A stretch of DNA of 64,000 nt from Orientallactaga sibirica (GCA_036365145.1 JAEOAD010000018.1:8016001-8080000); one strand, 5' to 3'; numbered from the stretch's first letter, positions 22,761 through 36,365 are shown. Program-made: numbers and translations. The notes: a model not told the origin generated them from the sequence alone.

Positions 22761-23479
22761 TCAGTAAATGGGGATGAGAATGGTGGTAATGACAAGAAAG
22801 AACAAAGGCTGAGAGCACGTGCACTGTACATAATGCACCAGGAATGAGCTCACTGAGAGTTAAGAGACAAGCTGTACTTATTTCAAGATATGAAATTGCA
22901 TTGTTGTTATTAAAAAATAAACTAATAAGACATTCCTAGTTTTCTGATTATGTCTCCATTTTCATTATGGTAGGTAGGCTTCAAATTTAAGCATCTTCTA
23001 GCCTTCACCCCCTCCTCTTCCCACTTCAAACAGGCTGGCTGAGGGAGGAAGTGCTCACAGCACATGGGAGGCAAAGGACAGAGTTCACCCTGTTAAAAAT
23101 CATTAATCATCCTGAGGTCACCAGCCCTGAACACACTTCCTTCTGAAAGGCTGTCCTGTGGGTGATCTGTCTCCTAACAGGTTTTGTGACGTGGAGTTGT
23201 AAAGCACTCCTGATGAATTATTGTTGGCACTCAGTCCAAAGGCTTGAAGGCTTCAATCCATGAGAAGAAAAAGCAGACCCTGTCTCTGCGCCTGCTGCAC
23301 ATGGGGCCAGCACAGCACTTGCATTGTGTGCTGGCGGATGGTCTGGTACCCCTTATTTCCATAGCCTGGACTCCAGAAAGGGCCTGAGAAAGACGGGTTT
23401 ATCACTGAGGTGAGGAACAGGGGCATTTGAGGGGAGGCTATCCTAAAGGCCATGCACTCCTCTCATACATCCGGATAAG
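22761..23479. other. Unassigned sequence
   Basis: No domain-bearing ORF or identifiable repeat. Confidence 0.4.
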
Positions 23480-23640
23480 GTTAGGGTTTATGTTCCCATT
23501 TGACACATAAGGACACTGAGGCCAGGGCTATGATATGAGACATTCAAAACAAGCCAGTTATTCTGTGGAAGAGTTAATATTAAAACTCACATCTCTAAAT
23601 TACTACCTCCATGCCACTTGCCCTGGGCTATACAATCCCT
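23480..23640 (+). mobile_element. MIR SINE, old
   Basis: CCCATTTGACACATAAGGACACTGAGGCCAGG followed by CAAAACAAGCCAG..CTCACATCTC matches the MIR 3' half. Confidence 0.6.
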
Positions 23641-23869
23641 AGAAATGCAGGCCTCCATGGAGGTCCTCAGTTTACACCATCCCATCCCCACTATTTTGTC
23701 TGCTTAGATACTTTGCTCTGAGACGTTTGCATCTGCTTCCTTGTGGTCATCCTGGGCTAGTGTAAGATCCTTTCTCAGATAAGCTGCCATGTGTCTAAAA
23801 TGACCCATTTCTCTTCATTCAGACACACTTTTCTATAGAGAATTTAGCACAGTCCAGTTCTGTCCTCTT

Positions 23870-24060
23870 AGTCTGTTTGTTTGCTGTGTTTTCTTATTTG
23901 CCATCATGCTCTAGTGTTAAGACTGTCAGATCCATGAAGACAGCCACATGTCTGCCTGGTCTCCACTATGTGCCAAACACTGAGAGCATAGCCTGCAAAG
24001 GCAGGTGTTTAATCAAAGTACTTAACAAACACTGAACACTAAAACTATCTCACCTTCATA
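23870..24060 (+). mobile_element. L2 3' end, old
   Basis: GACTGTCAGATCCATGAAGACAG, TGTCTGCCTGGTCTCCACTATG, GCCTGCAAAGGCAGGTG and ACTTAACAAACACTGAA follow the conserved LINE-2 tail. Confidence 0.5.
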
Positions 24061-24107
24061 CAGTCTTTCCAGTGTATGTCTGTGTGGGGATATCTCTTTC
24101 CCCTTAT

Positions 24108-24240
24108 CTCTCTCTCTTATCCACCCCCCCCCCTGTCTTTCTCAGATGTACATAGAGATACAGCTATAGATAGATAGAGACAGAAACAAATAGATACAGG
24201 TATAGATGCAGATGATATAATATAGATAAATAGATACAGT
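24108..24240. repeat. Low-complexity CT, C and GATA-like tracts
   Basis: (CT)n near 24,108, a run of Cs at about 24,123-24,133 and interrupted AGATAGATAGAGAC-type repeats at 24,160-24,240. Confidence 0.8.
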
Positions 24241-24284
24241 ACTACATGATCTTCCATTGTCACTTGTCCCATGTATGGTAGGAA

Positions 24285-24400
24285 AACAGAACAGGCACTA
24301 TAATCATTTACATATTAGAAATTGAAGCTCAAAGAGATTTAGTAACTGTCCTCTGAGCCTAAATTAGGAGACCTGAATTCTCCCTAAATCCTCTTTCTAT
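24285..24400 (+). mobile_element. MIR-like fragment, old
   Basis: ATTTACATATTAGAAATTGAAGCTCAAAGAGATTTAGTAACTG with GACCTGAATTCTCC at the end. Confidence 0.5.
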
Positions 24401-24639
24401 ACAACCTTAGGAGAGTCACTCATTCCTCTTTGGCTTCACACTCCCCTCCAATGGGGGATTACAAACTCAGCGATCTCTAAGGCAATCTCTAGTAATGATT
24501 GCCTTGAGTGGTATTTTCCAAATTGTGCTAGGAACACTAATGTGAGAGGAGATGACAACAGATGGTTTTTATAGTTGCTCAGAAAAGACTATTCTCAATT
24601 TAAAAAAGAACAGAATTCTAGATTATCTTTATTTTATAT

Positions 24640-24965
24640 TAATTTCATTTCCTTGTGTATGGGTGTCCACATGTGTGCAGGAAGTGCACAAGTATGTATC
24701 TGCTTGTGTATAAGTAGGCCAGGTGTTGTGTTTCAGGCACTGTCCAACTTTTCTGAGATAGTGTCTCTTCTTGGTTTTGAGCTAAGTAAACTAGACTAGA
24801 TGGCCAATAAGCCAGGAATCCACCTATCTTCACATCCCCATCACTAGCATCATAAGTGCATGTCACCATGTCTGGTATATTTTTTGTATGGGTTCTAGAG
24901 ATCAAACTCAAGTTCTCAGACTTGCATGGCAAGCACCTTACTTTCTGACATATCTTCCCGACCTT
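24640..24965 (-). mobile_element. B4-type SINE, old
   Basis: Reverse B4: GAGATAGTGTCTC, CAGGAATCCACCTATC, GTGCATGTCACCATGTCTGG, GGGTTCTAGAGATCAAACTCAAG, GCATGGCAAGCACC. Confidence 0.7.
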
Positions 24966-25239
24966 AATAATCTCATTTCTAAGGATGAATGTGTCATGCA
25001 TTTATAATCAAGAAAAAAATTGTGTTTTTAGCAAAATAAGATAAAATAACACTACAATCTGTAATCTATCATTTTCCACATACATATATGTCTTTCTGCA
25101 ATCATAACTATAACTTTGTATATTTATAGAATTATTAAATGTTTGATCTGGGAAAAACCTGATAGATCAAGTTGTATCCATATACCTAAGGAGTCCCAGA
25201 GTAGAAGAATGAATGCTAAGCACAACCCCTCTTCCTTTT

Positions 25240-25364
25240 CTGGTTTTGTTTTGTTAAGGTATGATCTCACTCTAGCCCAGGCTGACCTGGAATTCACAGT
25301 GATTCTCCTTCCTCATTCTCCCTAGTGCTGGGATTAAAGGTGTGTGCCATTGCATATGGCTGAG
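25240..25364 (-). mobile_element. B1 SINE
   Basis: Reverse B1: CTCACTCTAGCCCAGGCTGACCTGGAATTCAC, TAGTGCTGGGATTAAAGGTGTGTGCCA. Confidence 0.9.
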
Positions 25365-25504
25365 GGCCCTTCTCTTGCTTTCACCAGAGCATCTTGGTTT
25401 TCATCTATTTTATTTTTGAGTCTTCCTATAAAATTCCATTTCCAAAAAAAATTTTTTTGCAACAACACACACACAAGTGAAAACCAGTGAGTGAGCTCAA
25501 AACC

Positions 25505-25630
25505 ACCTAACTTTTGCCATTTTGCAGATAGGGCAACTGAGGCTAGGAAAATAAAAAGCCTACCTGTAGTCCTGAAGAAGCAAAGAAGCAGGGTCTGGAA
25601 GTGGAATTCTGATGCTAATCTGTTTTCCCC
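25505..25630 (+). mobile_element. MIR-like fragment, old
   Basis: CATTTTGCAGATAGGGCAACTGAGGCTAGG and GGTCTGGAAGTGGAATTC fit a diverged MIR. Confidence 0.45.
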
Positions 25631-26485
25631 TTGGCAAAAATCCCAGGCTGAGTGACCCAGACAGATGAGGCTCAGATTCAAGGTCAGATCATGGTTGGTG
25701 TTGTTTGTTTGCACAACGTATCACATTGTTTAAGTGCTGAAGCTCAGACTTCCCTGGCAAGACTTGCTCTCTGAGTTGGCGCCCAAGGCCTGCATCATGT
25801 TTCTCAGATGAAGATTGCTATGCTGAGAGGACAGAGTGGTTCTTTGCAGGGATGGTGCACTCTACTGTTATGCCTCACATCCCTTTGCAGTATTGTAAAC
25901 ACAAGTCCGCTGTATGTTTTTAAAATGTGAGAAGAAGCAGGATCCTTCCCTTGTGTTTTGACATAGCCTGCAGGGAGGGAGAATGGGACAAGTGGATCTT
26001 GCCTGTGCAAAATGTAATTGCTTCCTCCACCTGATGGTTAATATCAGGCATCCTGGCTGTCCAGCAGCCTTTCAAACCCAACCACCCACACCCAACACAA
26101 AGATGCCATTACAGCAATTCCACTGCTGTGCTCTGGGCCTTTGCCCTCATTTAAGAAGGTTAGCCTGCATCATGGCTTTCGAGATTCAAGGAGATTCTTG
26201 TTGGTCCCATTTTCCAAAATGATTGTCTAGGTAAAGTTTAGGGTGAAGTGTCTGATGCTAAAATGAAGTGGGAAATATGAGGAACTCAGTGTTTCTTAGA
26301 TGCTGTGCCTTCATACATGGATTCAACAACAGAGACATTAAGAGGGAAAAATTCACCTTTACTGAAGATGTGCACTTCTTCTTGTCATTATTCTCTAAAT
26401 AACACAGTATAAAACAATTATATATTATTTGTGTTGTATTATGTACTATGAGTAATCTAAGGATGATTTAAAATATATAGAAGGC
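25631..26485. other. Unassigned sequence
   Basis: No gene or repeat that I can support. Short frames such as 25,983-26,222 lack recognisable features. Confidence 0.4.
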
Positions 26486-27030
26486 TGGGTATATGAGTCA
26501 CTGGATTAAATGCTTATTGTACAAGCATGAGTATCCGAGTTCAGAACTCCAGTGTCCACATAAAAAGATGGACACTGTAGCAGGCATTTGTAACCCCAGC
26601 CACACCTGTAGATGAGAGAGGAAACAGACACAGGAAAACCCACCAGAGAGAGGGACAGCTAGCTTGGAAAAAAAAACAGCTGGTAGGGCAGGAGGGATGG
26701 CTTAGCAGTTAAGGTGCTTGCTTGCAAAGCCTAAGGACTCAGATTCGATTTCCCAGTACCTATGTAAGCCAGATGCACAAGATGCATCTGGAGTTTGTTT
26801 GCAGTGGCTACATGCCCTGGTATGCCCATTCTCTCCCTGCTGCTCTCTAATAAATAATAAATAAATAAATAAACAAACAAACAAACAGCTGGTGAAGAAT
26901 CAACCTCAAAGGAAGTAGAAAAGGTGAGGATGTGAAAGTTGTCCTCTGCCCTATACAGGGCATGCAACCACACTCACACATATGAACACACACACAGACA
27001 CACACACACATGCACACCAAAAATAAATGG
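26486..27030 (+). mobile_element. B4-type SINE, split by a Dip SINE
   Basis: The head GGCTGGGTATATGAGTCACTGG, CATTTGTAACCCCAG and the later GTTGTCCTCTGCCC..CACACTCACACATATG end match the copy at 10,295. A Dip SINE at 26,685-26,882 separates the halves. Confidence 0.7.
26685..26882 (+). mobile_element. Dip-like type I SINE (nested)
   Basis: GGGCAGGAGGGATGGCTTAGC, B box GATTCGATTTCC, AAGCCAGATGCACAAG, then an AATAAATAAATAAAC tail. Target duplication aaacagctggt at 26,674-26,684 and 26,883-26,893. Confidence 0.95.
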
Positions 27031-27049
27031 GAGAATATATATATAGGTT

Positions 27050-30000
27050 AAATGCAAATACTATACCATTTTATATAATAGAGTTGAGCATCTGGGGATT
27101 TTGCTATCCTAGGAAGTTTCTTCAACCAAAACCTCACAGGTACAAAGATAACGCCCTTTCTTTTGCTTTGTAATATTCTAATTCAAGACTAAACTTCTCT
27201 TCATGGTATTAAAAGAAGTTTCAAAGTAAGAGAGAGAAAGATGCATCCTTAGGCCTTGGAGGTCAGCTACGAGACCCAGGGTCTGTGGAGCTGGCTTGTG
27301 TAGACACTGCCATTGCTCACATCCAGGTTAGTTGCCCCCACCACCACCTCTGTCTTGTGACAGCACTTGGGTCTTAATCCATATCATTCCATATAGTTAG
27401 GATGTTGCTCTGAGTGACTCCTCATACTACTTCTGCCTCTGACCTACATTACATATGAGCTGCCTGAATCCCATGGCTGTGTCGCATTCCTAGTTGAAAT
27501 CCCAGTACCCACCGCAATACCTGGTACCTGGGAATTACTACATGAATGAATGTTGAATTGAGATGCTTCTAAATGGCTGGTCTGACTTTCAAACTAAGCA
27601 TTCTAATGTTCTAGTATTTATCAAGCAGAAAGCAGATGCTAAGGACTGCATATTTCCACAATGATCCTCAAGATCCCAGAAATACAGTGGAGTATATAAC
27701 TTGATGTATATGATGAAGAGTTTCTAGAAGGGTGTGATAGAACTGAGTGCTTCAGAGAAGGAGATGCATCAGCAAAGGTTTCTATTGAGATAGCAGCCTT
27801 ACAGAAGACTCAATAAAATCATGAATAAAGCTTAGCAGAAGAGGATACCACAAAGAAAAGACACTAAACAAGAAGGAAAGACTGAACATACTGCTCTCCA
27901 TTGCTTGCCCCAACAATTGCTGGAAGGGACAAACCTCTATGGACTTTGAAAGTCCTGCGTTTGAATCTGGTTACTTGCTCATCGTGTAACAATAAACAGG
28001 AAAAAAACAACCATGAATTTCATAGGTTATGTGTTGAGGTGAATCTGGCTTTGGGGTCATCAATATTCAAGTGTATGGAGAACGAGGTCTGGAGTTCAGG
28101 GAAAATGTTTATAATAAGGAGAGAGATTGTGGGTTTAATATTCATTTCTGTGTTTCTTGAAGCCATTGGTTTTTGAGATGACATCCAGGGAGGATATGGA
28201 GAGAGCAGTTCATAAGGAAGGAACTATGAGGAACACTCAGTAGAGTGGCACAGAAGCTAATACCACTGAGGAAGAAGGGATTTCTCCTATGTTCCTGGTG
28301 CCCTGTTTGGGCAACCATTATAGCTTTCTTCAAATTTCCTAGGGAATCTGCTTTTATCCTCTCTCCACTCAACATTTTTACTTGTTTCTAATAATGGGCT
28401 CCATTACTCCTTTGGAGGTCATGGTCAAGGCCAAAGTTTAAATAATCTTTGCATTGCCAGTATCTAGCCTAGTGTGTATTTGTATGACAAATAAAAGAAC
28501 AAATTAAGTCATGAGAAACAATCAAAAACTCTATAAATGTTTTAATGGACATGGCCAGCCTCAGGAAACAAAGAAACAGCAGAGCATCATCATGTCAATG
28601 TTAGAAGAGAACTTCATCTGCCCATTTTTATCACTGAACACATGCGTGTAAGCAAAGATGGGTGACATTTTTAAAAGATGAGAACCTGGCTTTCTTAGGA
28701 AGTTGAAGTCTGAGCACTATCTGTCAATCAACAAGCCTTGAGTCTGTGATTTCAACATGAAGCCTAGGCAGCTTCCTCACTTGTGCTCACTGCCTTTGCA
28801 AGGGAATAAGGGAGCCTAACATGAAGAAACAAAGAAACGAATTCAACAAGCTGTGAACTCTGTTGTAATTTCCAGAAGGCTCACAGACAGCTTTCCCTCA
28901 GCATTCTGGATTGTTAGAATCCAGTCCCTGCTTTTAAGTAAACTTCTCTGTGTTCTACTCCCAGACCTCACCCTTATTTAATGGGAATTCCATTGCAAAA
29001 GGGGATTATACTCATTTATTCATCAGGCAGCTATAGTTTAGGGCACAGGAACATGATCATACCACCTTCTTTTCTTCTTTTCAGTCCAATTCACAAGACT
29101 GTTGTAAGAGTTCAAAGACATACTGTTCTAGCATATAGAAAAATTAAAAACAAGTTAGCTACTATTATATGAGCTTCTTCTGTACCTGAAATAGTACCAG
29201 TGAACAGAGGTTTGTTGAAGTTAAATAAACAACCTAAGAATGTTTATATGTAAATATAAATGTGTCCATCATTGACCAATCAATACTTATTAATCTCTAC
29301 TATGCACCCCATACTGTGTTGGGTTGTAAAGAATACAGAAATGGAAAGAAAACTTAAGAGTTCTCATTTCTAAGGATTTTGCCATCTAATGATAAAGACA
29401 AATACTGCTTTTAAGTCAATAAGTAAAACAATCCAATAAAAATTTATTCAGTAAAACACACATCACGTGTGATCAAGTCCTAAGTTGTGAGGGAACCACA
29501 ATTAATGATTTTGGAGAAAAGGGGAAATCATGTGGGCTCCTCAATGAGGAAGGTTTGGACTTTCTTGACAAGTATAAATTTTATTTTTACTATTCCACAA
29601 GCTTCCATGCAATAGTCTGACAATGTGAACAAGGCAAAATTAAAAGGCACAGGAAAGAGAAACAGGCCCTGACAATGGGATGCACAATGGGCTCAAATCC
29701 TGTGTCAGCATTCGCTCATTTAAAATGAACCTTAAACCTATCAAACAGGTATGGCTCTTCACTGTGTACATCTACAGTCAACCTCACTCCTGTTCAGACC
29801 CACAGAGGTGCTTTCCCAGGTGAGCCTGCACCCTCTTTGCTCTGATCTACTGGGGTCCAAGGAACAAAGTAGGCTTTGGTCAGTCACCCAGGAAAGACCC
29901 ACAGCAGATTCAGAGCTGATGGATTCTGGTAAACTCAGCCTCGGGGTCCTCACAAAAGAAAACACCAGTACCATTGATTGCCTTCTAATAACCATTTTAC

Positions 30001-30810
30001 TAACACACTTTATGAAAGGGCATGGGTAGATGGCTGTTATTATTTCTCTAATGCAAAGCAGCTGTGCTTGTCAGAGGTAAAGGGGACTTTGTGGGTGTAG
30101 CCCTCAAAGTTTGTGTTTTCTTGGAAGAATTTGAGCAGGGCCAAACCAGACCCAGAAGTTCTCATTCGATTTTCAGTAAAATGGATTTCATTATACAAAA
30201 CTGTATTGCTCTTTTCTGCAGAAATGTACCATTACTACAATATAAACAAGTCTAGAATGGATCAATTTGCCACCTATACTGTGGTGAGACCTCAGGAGGG
30301 AGAGGCAGAGAATGATGAGAAGAAAGAGGGAAATGCACAGCCTCTGGGACTCTTTTCCAGGCCTAGGTTTGGACAAGAATGACGTGGATCAAATCTGTAT
30401 GTATAGCACAATTAGCTTGGCCTAATCCCCTGCAGTCAGAACTTGGGCACCAGAGACTGCCATTAAACCAGCCCAAGTTCAGTAGGCACCAATGAAGGCC
30501 AGGACAAGCCCCACAAGTGATCCTCCTTCTGGGCATCTCAAAGACTCTCACTGACTTCCTGACTTTATTTTCTTGTTCCATCCCAATCAACACCCATCCT
30601 GTCTAGCTTAATGCTCACTTTTAAGTTTAATTTTGATATCTTGGTTGACCAGTCATAGTACATTCTGTCCACTGATTGGTTCCCCTGGTATGCTCAGTTG
30701 GCTCCTGCTTCACCAATATCTGCTCTTGTGTCCCCAACCCAGAGGTCATCCCACCCACATTAGCCAGTTACTCCTATCTTAGCATGGTAGAAGCACTAAA
30801 TACTCCAAGC
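27050..30810. other. Unassigned, mostly single-copy region
   Basis: About 3.8 kb with no L1 or SINE I can recognise except faint L2/MIR-like words near 27,510-27,560 and 29,280-29,420. The largest frames (27,901-28,176; 29,751-30,029; 30,113-30,382) show no domain and no matching splice architecture. This is the longest stretch free of young repeats in the window. Confidence 0.45.
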
Positions 30811-31083
30811 ACATTCATTTTTTAAAACTTTTTTTTCTTGACAATTTCCACAATTACAGACAATAAACCGTGATAATTCCCTCCCCTCTCTTACTTTCCC
30901 CTTCACAAATCCACTCACCATCATATCCCCCTCTCTCTCTCCATTAGTCTCTCTTTTATTTTGATGTCATCATCTTTTCCTTATGAGGGTCTTGTCAAGG
31001 AGTGCTAAGCACTGTGAGGCTATGGATATTGAGACCAATTTCTGTCTGAATGATTTCATTGTAAGCAGTCCTAAACTTCCTTT

Positions 31084-31370
31084 GGCTCTTACATTCTTTT
31101 TTTAAATTTTATTTATTCTTGTGTATATTATTCTGGTTTTACATTCATAGTGGTGACTCCATTATCCTCCTCCCTGTCTTCCCTCTTCCATAGGGACCCT
31201 CATCAATGGGGAATGTGGTTCACACATTGTGGGGGTAGTCAGGAGCTATGGGGGATAGGCCAAGTCTCTGTGCATAATGTCCCAACTTGTGGCTCTAACA
31301 TTCTTTCCGCCCCCTCTTCTGCAAATTTCCCTGAGCCACTTTGGTGTCATTTTAGGCTCTTACATTCTTT
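31084..31370 (-). mobile_element. Nested 5'-truncated L1, lineage B 3' UTR
   Basis: The insert proper is 31,100-31,354, flanked by the perfect 16-bp duplication ggctcttacattcttt (31,084-31,099 and 31,355-31,370). Its reverse complement aligns with 14,990-15,190: GGCTCAGGGAAATTTG, TCTGCACAGAGAC-type region, poly-A at the left side. It sits inside the lineage A 3' UTR. Confidence 0.93.
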
Positions 31371-32136
31371 ACACAACCTCTTCTGCAATGGACCCTGAGC
31401 TTTGAAAGATATGATAGAGCTATTTCAGTGCAGAATACTGCTCTGTCACTTCTTCTCTGCACTATGGTACATTTTGAGTCATCCCAGTGGTCATTGCCAT
31501 CTGAAAAGAGAAGCTTCTCTAACGAAAAATGAGAGTAGCATTAAAATATGGGTAAAGTGCTTACAGGGAACTTTGGTGAGCTTAATGTATGCATTTAACC
31601 AGGATAGAATAGGCAATACACTCCTAGGGCTCATGACCACCCCTGCCATAGGCTTTTGATTAAGTTTTCAATACCAGGCATGTATTCCCTCCCATGGAGT
31701 GTGTCTCCAGTCCAATTAGAGCACAGTTGGTTTCCCCTATAACATGCCACTATTGCACCTGCTTGGTCATTTGGCCTGGTTGGCCAAATCTAAGGCTTGT
31801 GGTGTCCACTGTTTTCACTGCTCATGACTCTGTCTCCCACAGGGCTTCATGCTATAAAGCTTTTACCAGCTTTCCATCAGCTGGTCTACAGGGAGGAGGT
31901 TTTCAGATCGGTTCCAGTTTGATTTCTTGGTGACCTTGCAACCCAGGCATGTGGAGTCTTCAACAATAGGGTCTTACCATCTATTTCGGGAGGGAAACCA
32001 AGAGCCTTAGCCATGGCCTATAATGTTTGGGGGTCATAAGGGTCCTCCATGGCTGATAACTCACTGGAAAGTATCCCATCCCTGGCACTGAAATTTTTCT
32101 AGTAACAGTATATAGCTGCTAGGTGTGCCATTATCC

Positions 32137-32160
32137 AAAAAAAAAAAAAAAAAAAAAAAG
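32137..32160. repeat. Poly-A run (poly-T in L1 sense)
   Basis: About 23 consecutive A residues. In L1 sense this is an expansion of the ACTTTTTTG word found at the same place in the copies at 9,255 and 56,580. Confidence 0.9.
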
Positions 32161-32334
32161 AGGTTTCCATATGGCTTATTCACAACATCTTCAATTTTGA
32201 TTAATCCTACACTGAACCCCTCTTTTACTCAATCTCTTCCCATGACTTAGCTTAGGGCATTACACCACCAGTAATATTGTCATCTACTTACATATATACA
32301 AAACCATCCCCTTAAGTCTTCCCCAAGAAAGAAC

Positions 32335-35300
32335 ATGCAACATTTGGATTTCTGGGCCTGGGCTACCTCTCTTAGTATAATCCTTTCCAGATCCATCCAT
32401 TTCCCTACAAATTTCATAATTTCATTTTTCTTTACCATTGAATACCACATCTTGATTATTCATTAATTAGCTGAGAGACATCTAGGCTGGTTCCATTTCC
32501 TAGCTACTATGAATAGAGTGGCAATAAACATGGCTGTGCATATATCTTAAAGGTAGTGAGAAGAGTCCTTAGGATGTATGCCTCGGAGGGGTATAGCTGA
32601 GTCATATGATAAATCTATTTTCAACTGTCTCAGGAACCTCCACACTGGTTTCCACAATGACTATACCAAACTGATTTCCCATCAACAGTGTAGAGAGGTT
32701 CTTCTTTTTCCAGATTCTCCCCAGCATTTATTGTCATTTGTTTTCTTGATGAGAGCCATTCTGACACAGTGAAATGGAATGTCTAAGTAGTTTCAACTTG
32801 CATTTCCCTGATGGCTAAGGATGTAGAACATTTTTTAGATGTTTATATTGCATCTATATTTCTTCTTTTGAGAAGTCTTTACTTGGTTCCATAACTCATT
32901 TTTAATTGGGTTGTTTGATTTCTTATTATTTAGCTTTTTGAGTTATTTGTATATCCTGGATATTAATCCTCTGACAGATGTATAGCTGGCAAAGATTTTC
33001 TGCAACTTATAGGCTACCTCTTTGCTCTATCCAAGGTGTCCTTTGCTGCACAAAAGCTTTGTAATTTCATGAGGACCCAGTGGTTGATTAGTGGTTTTAT
33101 TTCCTGATCAACTGGAGTCATTCAAGAAGTCATTGCCTATGCCAGTATGCTGAAGGGTTTCCCTTTCTTTTTCTTCTAGCAGTTTCAGAGTTTCAGGATT
33201 AATATTAGGAACTTTGATCCATTTGGACTTGATTCTTTTTTTAAGACTATTTATTTATTTATTTATTTTATTTGTTTGTTTGTTTATTTATTTATTTATC
33301 TATCTATTTATTTATTTGAGACAGAGAGAGGGAGAAACAGTGTTAGAGTGAGAATGTGCACACCAGGGCCTCTAACCACTGCAAATGAATTCCATATGCA
33401 TGTGCCACCATGTGCATCTGGCTTACGTGGGCCCTGAAGAATCGAACTGGGGTCCTTAGGCTTCACAGGCATGTGCCTTAACTGCTAAGCCATCTCTCCA
33501 GCCCTGGACTTGATTCTTGTGTACAGAGAGAGATAAGGATCTATTTTCACCCTTTTACATATACATATCCAGTTTTTCAAGCACCATTTGTTGAAGAGGC
33601 TGTCTTTTCTCCAATGAATATTTAGGCCATTTTTGTTGAAAATCAGATGACTGTAGCTGCCTAGATTTACATCTGGATCCTCTATTCTGTAACATTGATC
33701 TACTATGCTATTTTTGTAACTATGGCTCTGTATTATAGGTTAAAATCAGGTATGGTGATGCTGCCAGCCTTATTTTTGTTGCTCAAAATTGTTTTGGCTA
33801 TTGGAGGATTTTGTGCTTCCAAATGAACTTGAAGATTGTTTTTTTTTTCTATTTCCATGAAGAATGCCATTGGAATTTTAATGAGGATTGCATCAAATGT
33901 GTAGATTGCTTTTGGTAAAATTGACATTTTGACATATTGGTTCTTACAATCCAAGAACATAGCTGTCTTTCTATTTCCTAGTGTCTTCTGCAATTGCTCT
34001 TGTGAGTGTTTTAAAGTTTTCATGGTAGAATCCCTTCACTTCCTTGGTTAGTTTTATTCCATGTAATTTTTTGAGGCAATTGTGAATGGGAGTGATTCCC
34101 TGATTTCATCCTCCACATGTTTGTTGTTAATATATAGGAAAGCTACTAATTTTTGTGTGTTTAATTTGTATCCTGCTATGTTGCTAACAGTGTTTATCAG
34201 GTCTAATAGTTTGATGGTAGAATCTTTAGAGTTCTTTACATATAGAATAATATCATATACAAATAATAATTTCATCTCCTCCTTTCCTATTTGTACCCCT
34301 ATTATGTGTGCCTCTTGCCTTATTGCTATGGCTAAGACTTCTTCTACTATGTTCAATGACAGTGGGAACAGTAGACACCCTTGTCTTGCTCCTGATTTAG
34401 TTGAAAAGCTTCAAGTATTTCCCCATTTAGTATTATGTTGGCTGTAGATTTGTCATATGTTGAGATATATTCCTTCTCTTCCCAGTTTATTTAGAACTTT
34501 TACCATAAGAGGATGTTGGATTTTGTCAAATGCCTTTTCTACATCTATTGAGATGATCACATGGTTTTTGTCCTTCTGTCCATTAGTGTATTTGATTTAT
34601 TGATTTATATATAGTGTATCTGACTTATTGATTTGTGTATGTTGAACTATCTCTGCATCTCTGGAATAAAAGCTTATTTGGCTGGCGTGAATGATGTTTT
34701 TGATATATTTTTGTACTCTGATTGCCAATATTTTGTTGAGAATTTTTGCCTCTATGTTCATGAGAGAGATTGATCTGTAATTTGCTTTTTTTGTTGTTCT
34801 GTCTTTGTCTGGTTTTGGAATCAGGGTGATGCTGGCTTCAGAGAAGGTGTTTGGTAGAATTCCTTCCTTTTCTATTTTATGGAAAAGTTTGAGAAGCATT
34901 GCTATTAGTTCTTCCACAAAGGTCCAATAAAATTCACCAGTGAATCCATCTGGGCCTGGTCTGTTTTTTTTTTTTTGTTGGGAAACTTTTTAATAACTGC
35001 TTGTATCTCTATACTTGTGATAAATCTATTTAAATGGGTTATCTCATCTTGATTTAATTTTGGTAGGTCATGTACATCTGGGAAATCATCTATTTCTTTC
35101 AGATTTCCAAACTCAGTTGTATGTATGTTCTTAAAGTATGTCCTTATGATTTCCTGAACTTCTTTGGCATCTGTTGTAGTGGTACATTTTTCACCTCTAA
35201 TTTTATTAATTTGTGTCTCTTCTCTCTTTCTTTTGGGAAAATTTGCTAAGGGTTAATCCATCTTGTTTATCCTTTCAAAGAACCAACTTTTTGTTTCATT

Positions 35301-36365
35301 AATTCTTTGTATTGTTTCTTTTTGTTTTTCTTTCATTAATTTCTACCCTAGTCTTTATCATTTCATCCTATCTACTTATTTTTTGTTTGCCTTGTTCTTG
35401 TTTTTCCAAGGCCTTAAGGTAAAACATTAATTTATTTACTTGTGACCTTTACATTTCATATATAGATACTTAAGTTGTAAATTTCCCTCTTCTGACTGTA
35501 TTCATTGTGTCCAAAATGTTTGCTATGTTATGTTCTCATTATCATGTGATTCTATGAATTTTTAAATTCCCTTTTCCTTTCTTTAATGACCCATTCATCA
35601 TCCAGTAGTGGACTGTTTAGTCTCCATGATTATGTGTATGCTCTGTAGTTTTCTTGTTGCTAATTTGTAGTTTAATGTCTCTGTGATCAGATAGAGTACA
35701 AGGAATTATTTCAATTTTCCTATATTTGTTAAGGTTTGCTTTGTGTCCTAATACATGGTCTATTTTAGAGACTGTTCCATGTGCTGCTGAGAAAAATGTG
35801 TATTGTGTAGTATTTGGATGGAATGTTCTGTAGATATCTGTTAGGTCCACTTGTCCTATGACATCATTTAATCCAGATATCTCTGTTTATATTTTGCTGC
35901 TGTGACCTGTTAATTGATGAGGGTGGGGTATTGAAGTCACCCACTACAATTGTGTTTGGGTTTATCTGTGACCATAAGTCTGATAGTGATTGATGAAATT
36001 GGGAGCACTCATGTTAAGAGAATATATGCTTAGAATTGTAATATCTTCCTGTTGAATTTTTCCTTTAATCAATATAAAGTGACTTCCTTTGTCTTTCCTC
36101 ACTAATGTTGGTCTGAAGTCTACCCTGTCAGATATTAGGATTGGAATACCTGTTGTTTCCTAGGCCCATTTGCTTGAAATACCATTTTCCATCCTTTCAC
36201 CCTAAAATAGTGTCTGTCTTTCATAGAAAGGTGAGTTTCTTGGAGGCAGAAAACAGAAGGATCCTGCCTTTTAATCATGTCTGCAAGCCTGTGTCTTTTG
36301 GTTGGGGCATTGAAGCCAGTGACATTAAGAGTTATTTTTTAAAGGTATGTATTTATTCTCACCAT
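32335..36365 (-). pseudogene. L1 ORF2 remnant (endonuclease/reverse transcriptase), lineage A
   Basis: The start is placed at the CAT complement at 36,363-36,365, which aligns with the ATG at 4,675 in the other copy. Endonuclease pieces: MDLTDIYRTFHPNTTQYTF and LSDHRDIKLQ (35,617-35,850). Reverse transcriptase fingers: [20 protein letters not shown] and [15 protein letters not shown] (34,597-34,917). The FADD catalytic motif is replaced by FVYD at about 34,252-34,263, so the first aspartate is lost. Further C-terminal words ([20 protein letters not shown]) lie at 33,733-34,023. It is split by a Dip SINE at 33,238 and by many stops. Confidence 0.9.
33238..33504 (-). mobile_element. Dip-like type I SINE (nested in L1 ORF2)
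   Basis: Reverse copy: a TTTA/TTTG-rich tail at 33,248-33,318, CACACCAGGGCC, TGTGCATCTGGCTTACGTGG, AATCGAACTGGGGTCC (B box) and AAGCCATCTCTCCAGCCC. Target duplication tggacttgattctt at 33,224-33,237 and 33,505-33,518. Confidence 0.96.
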
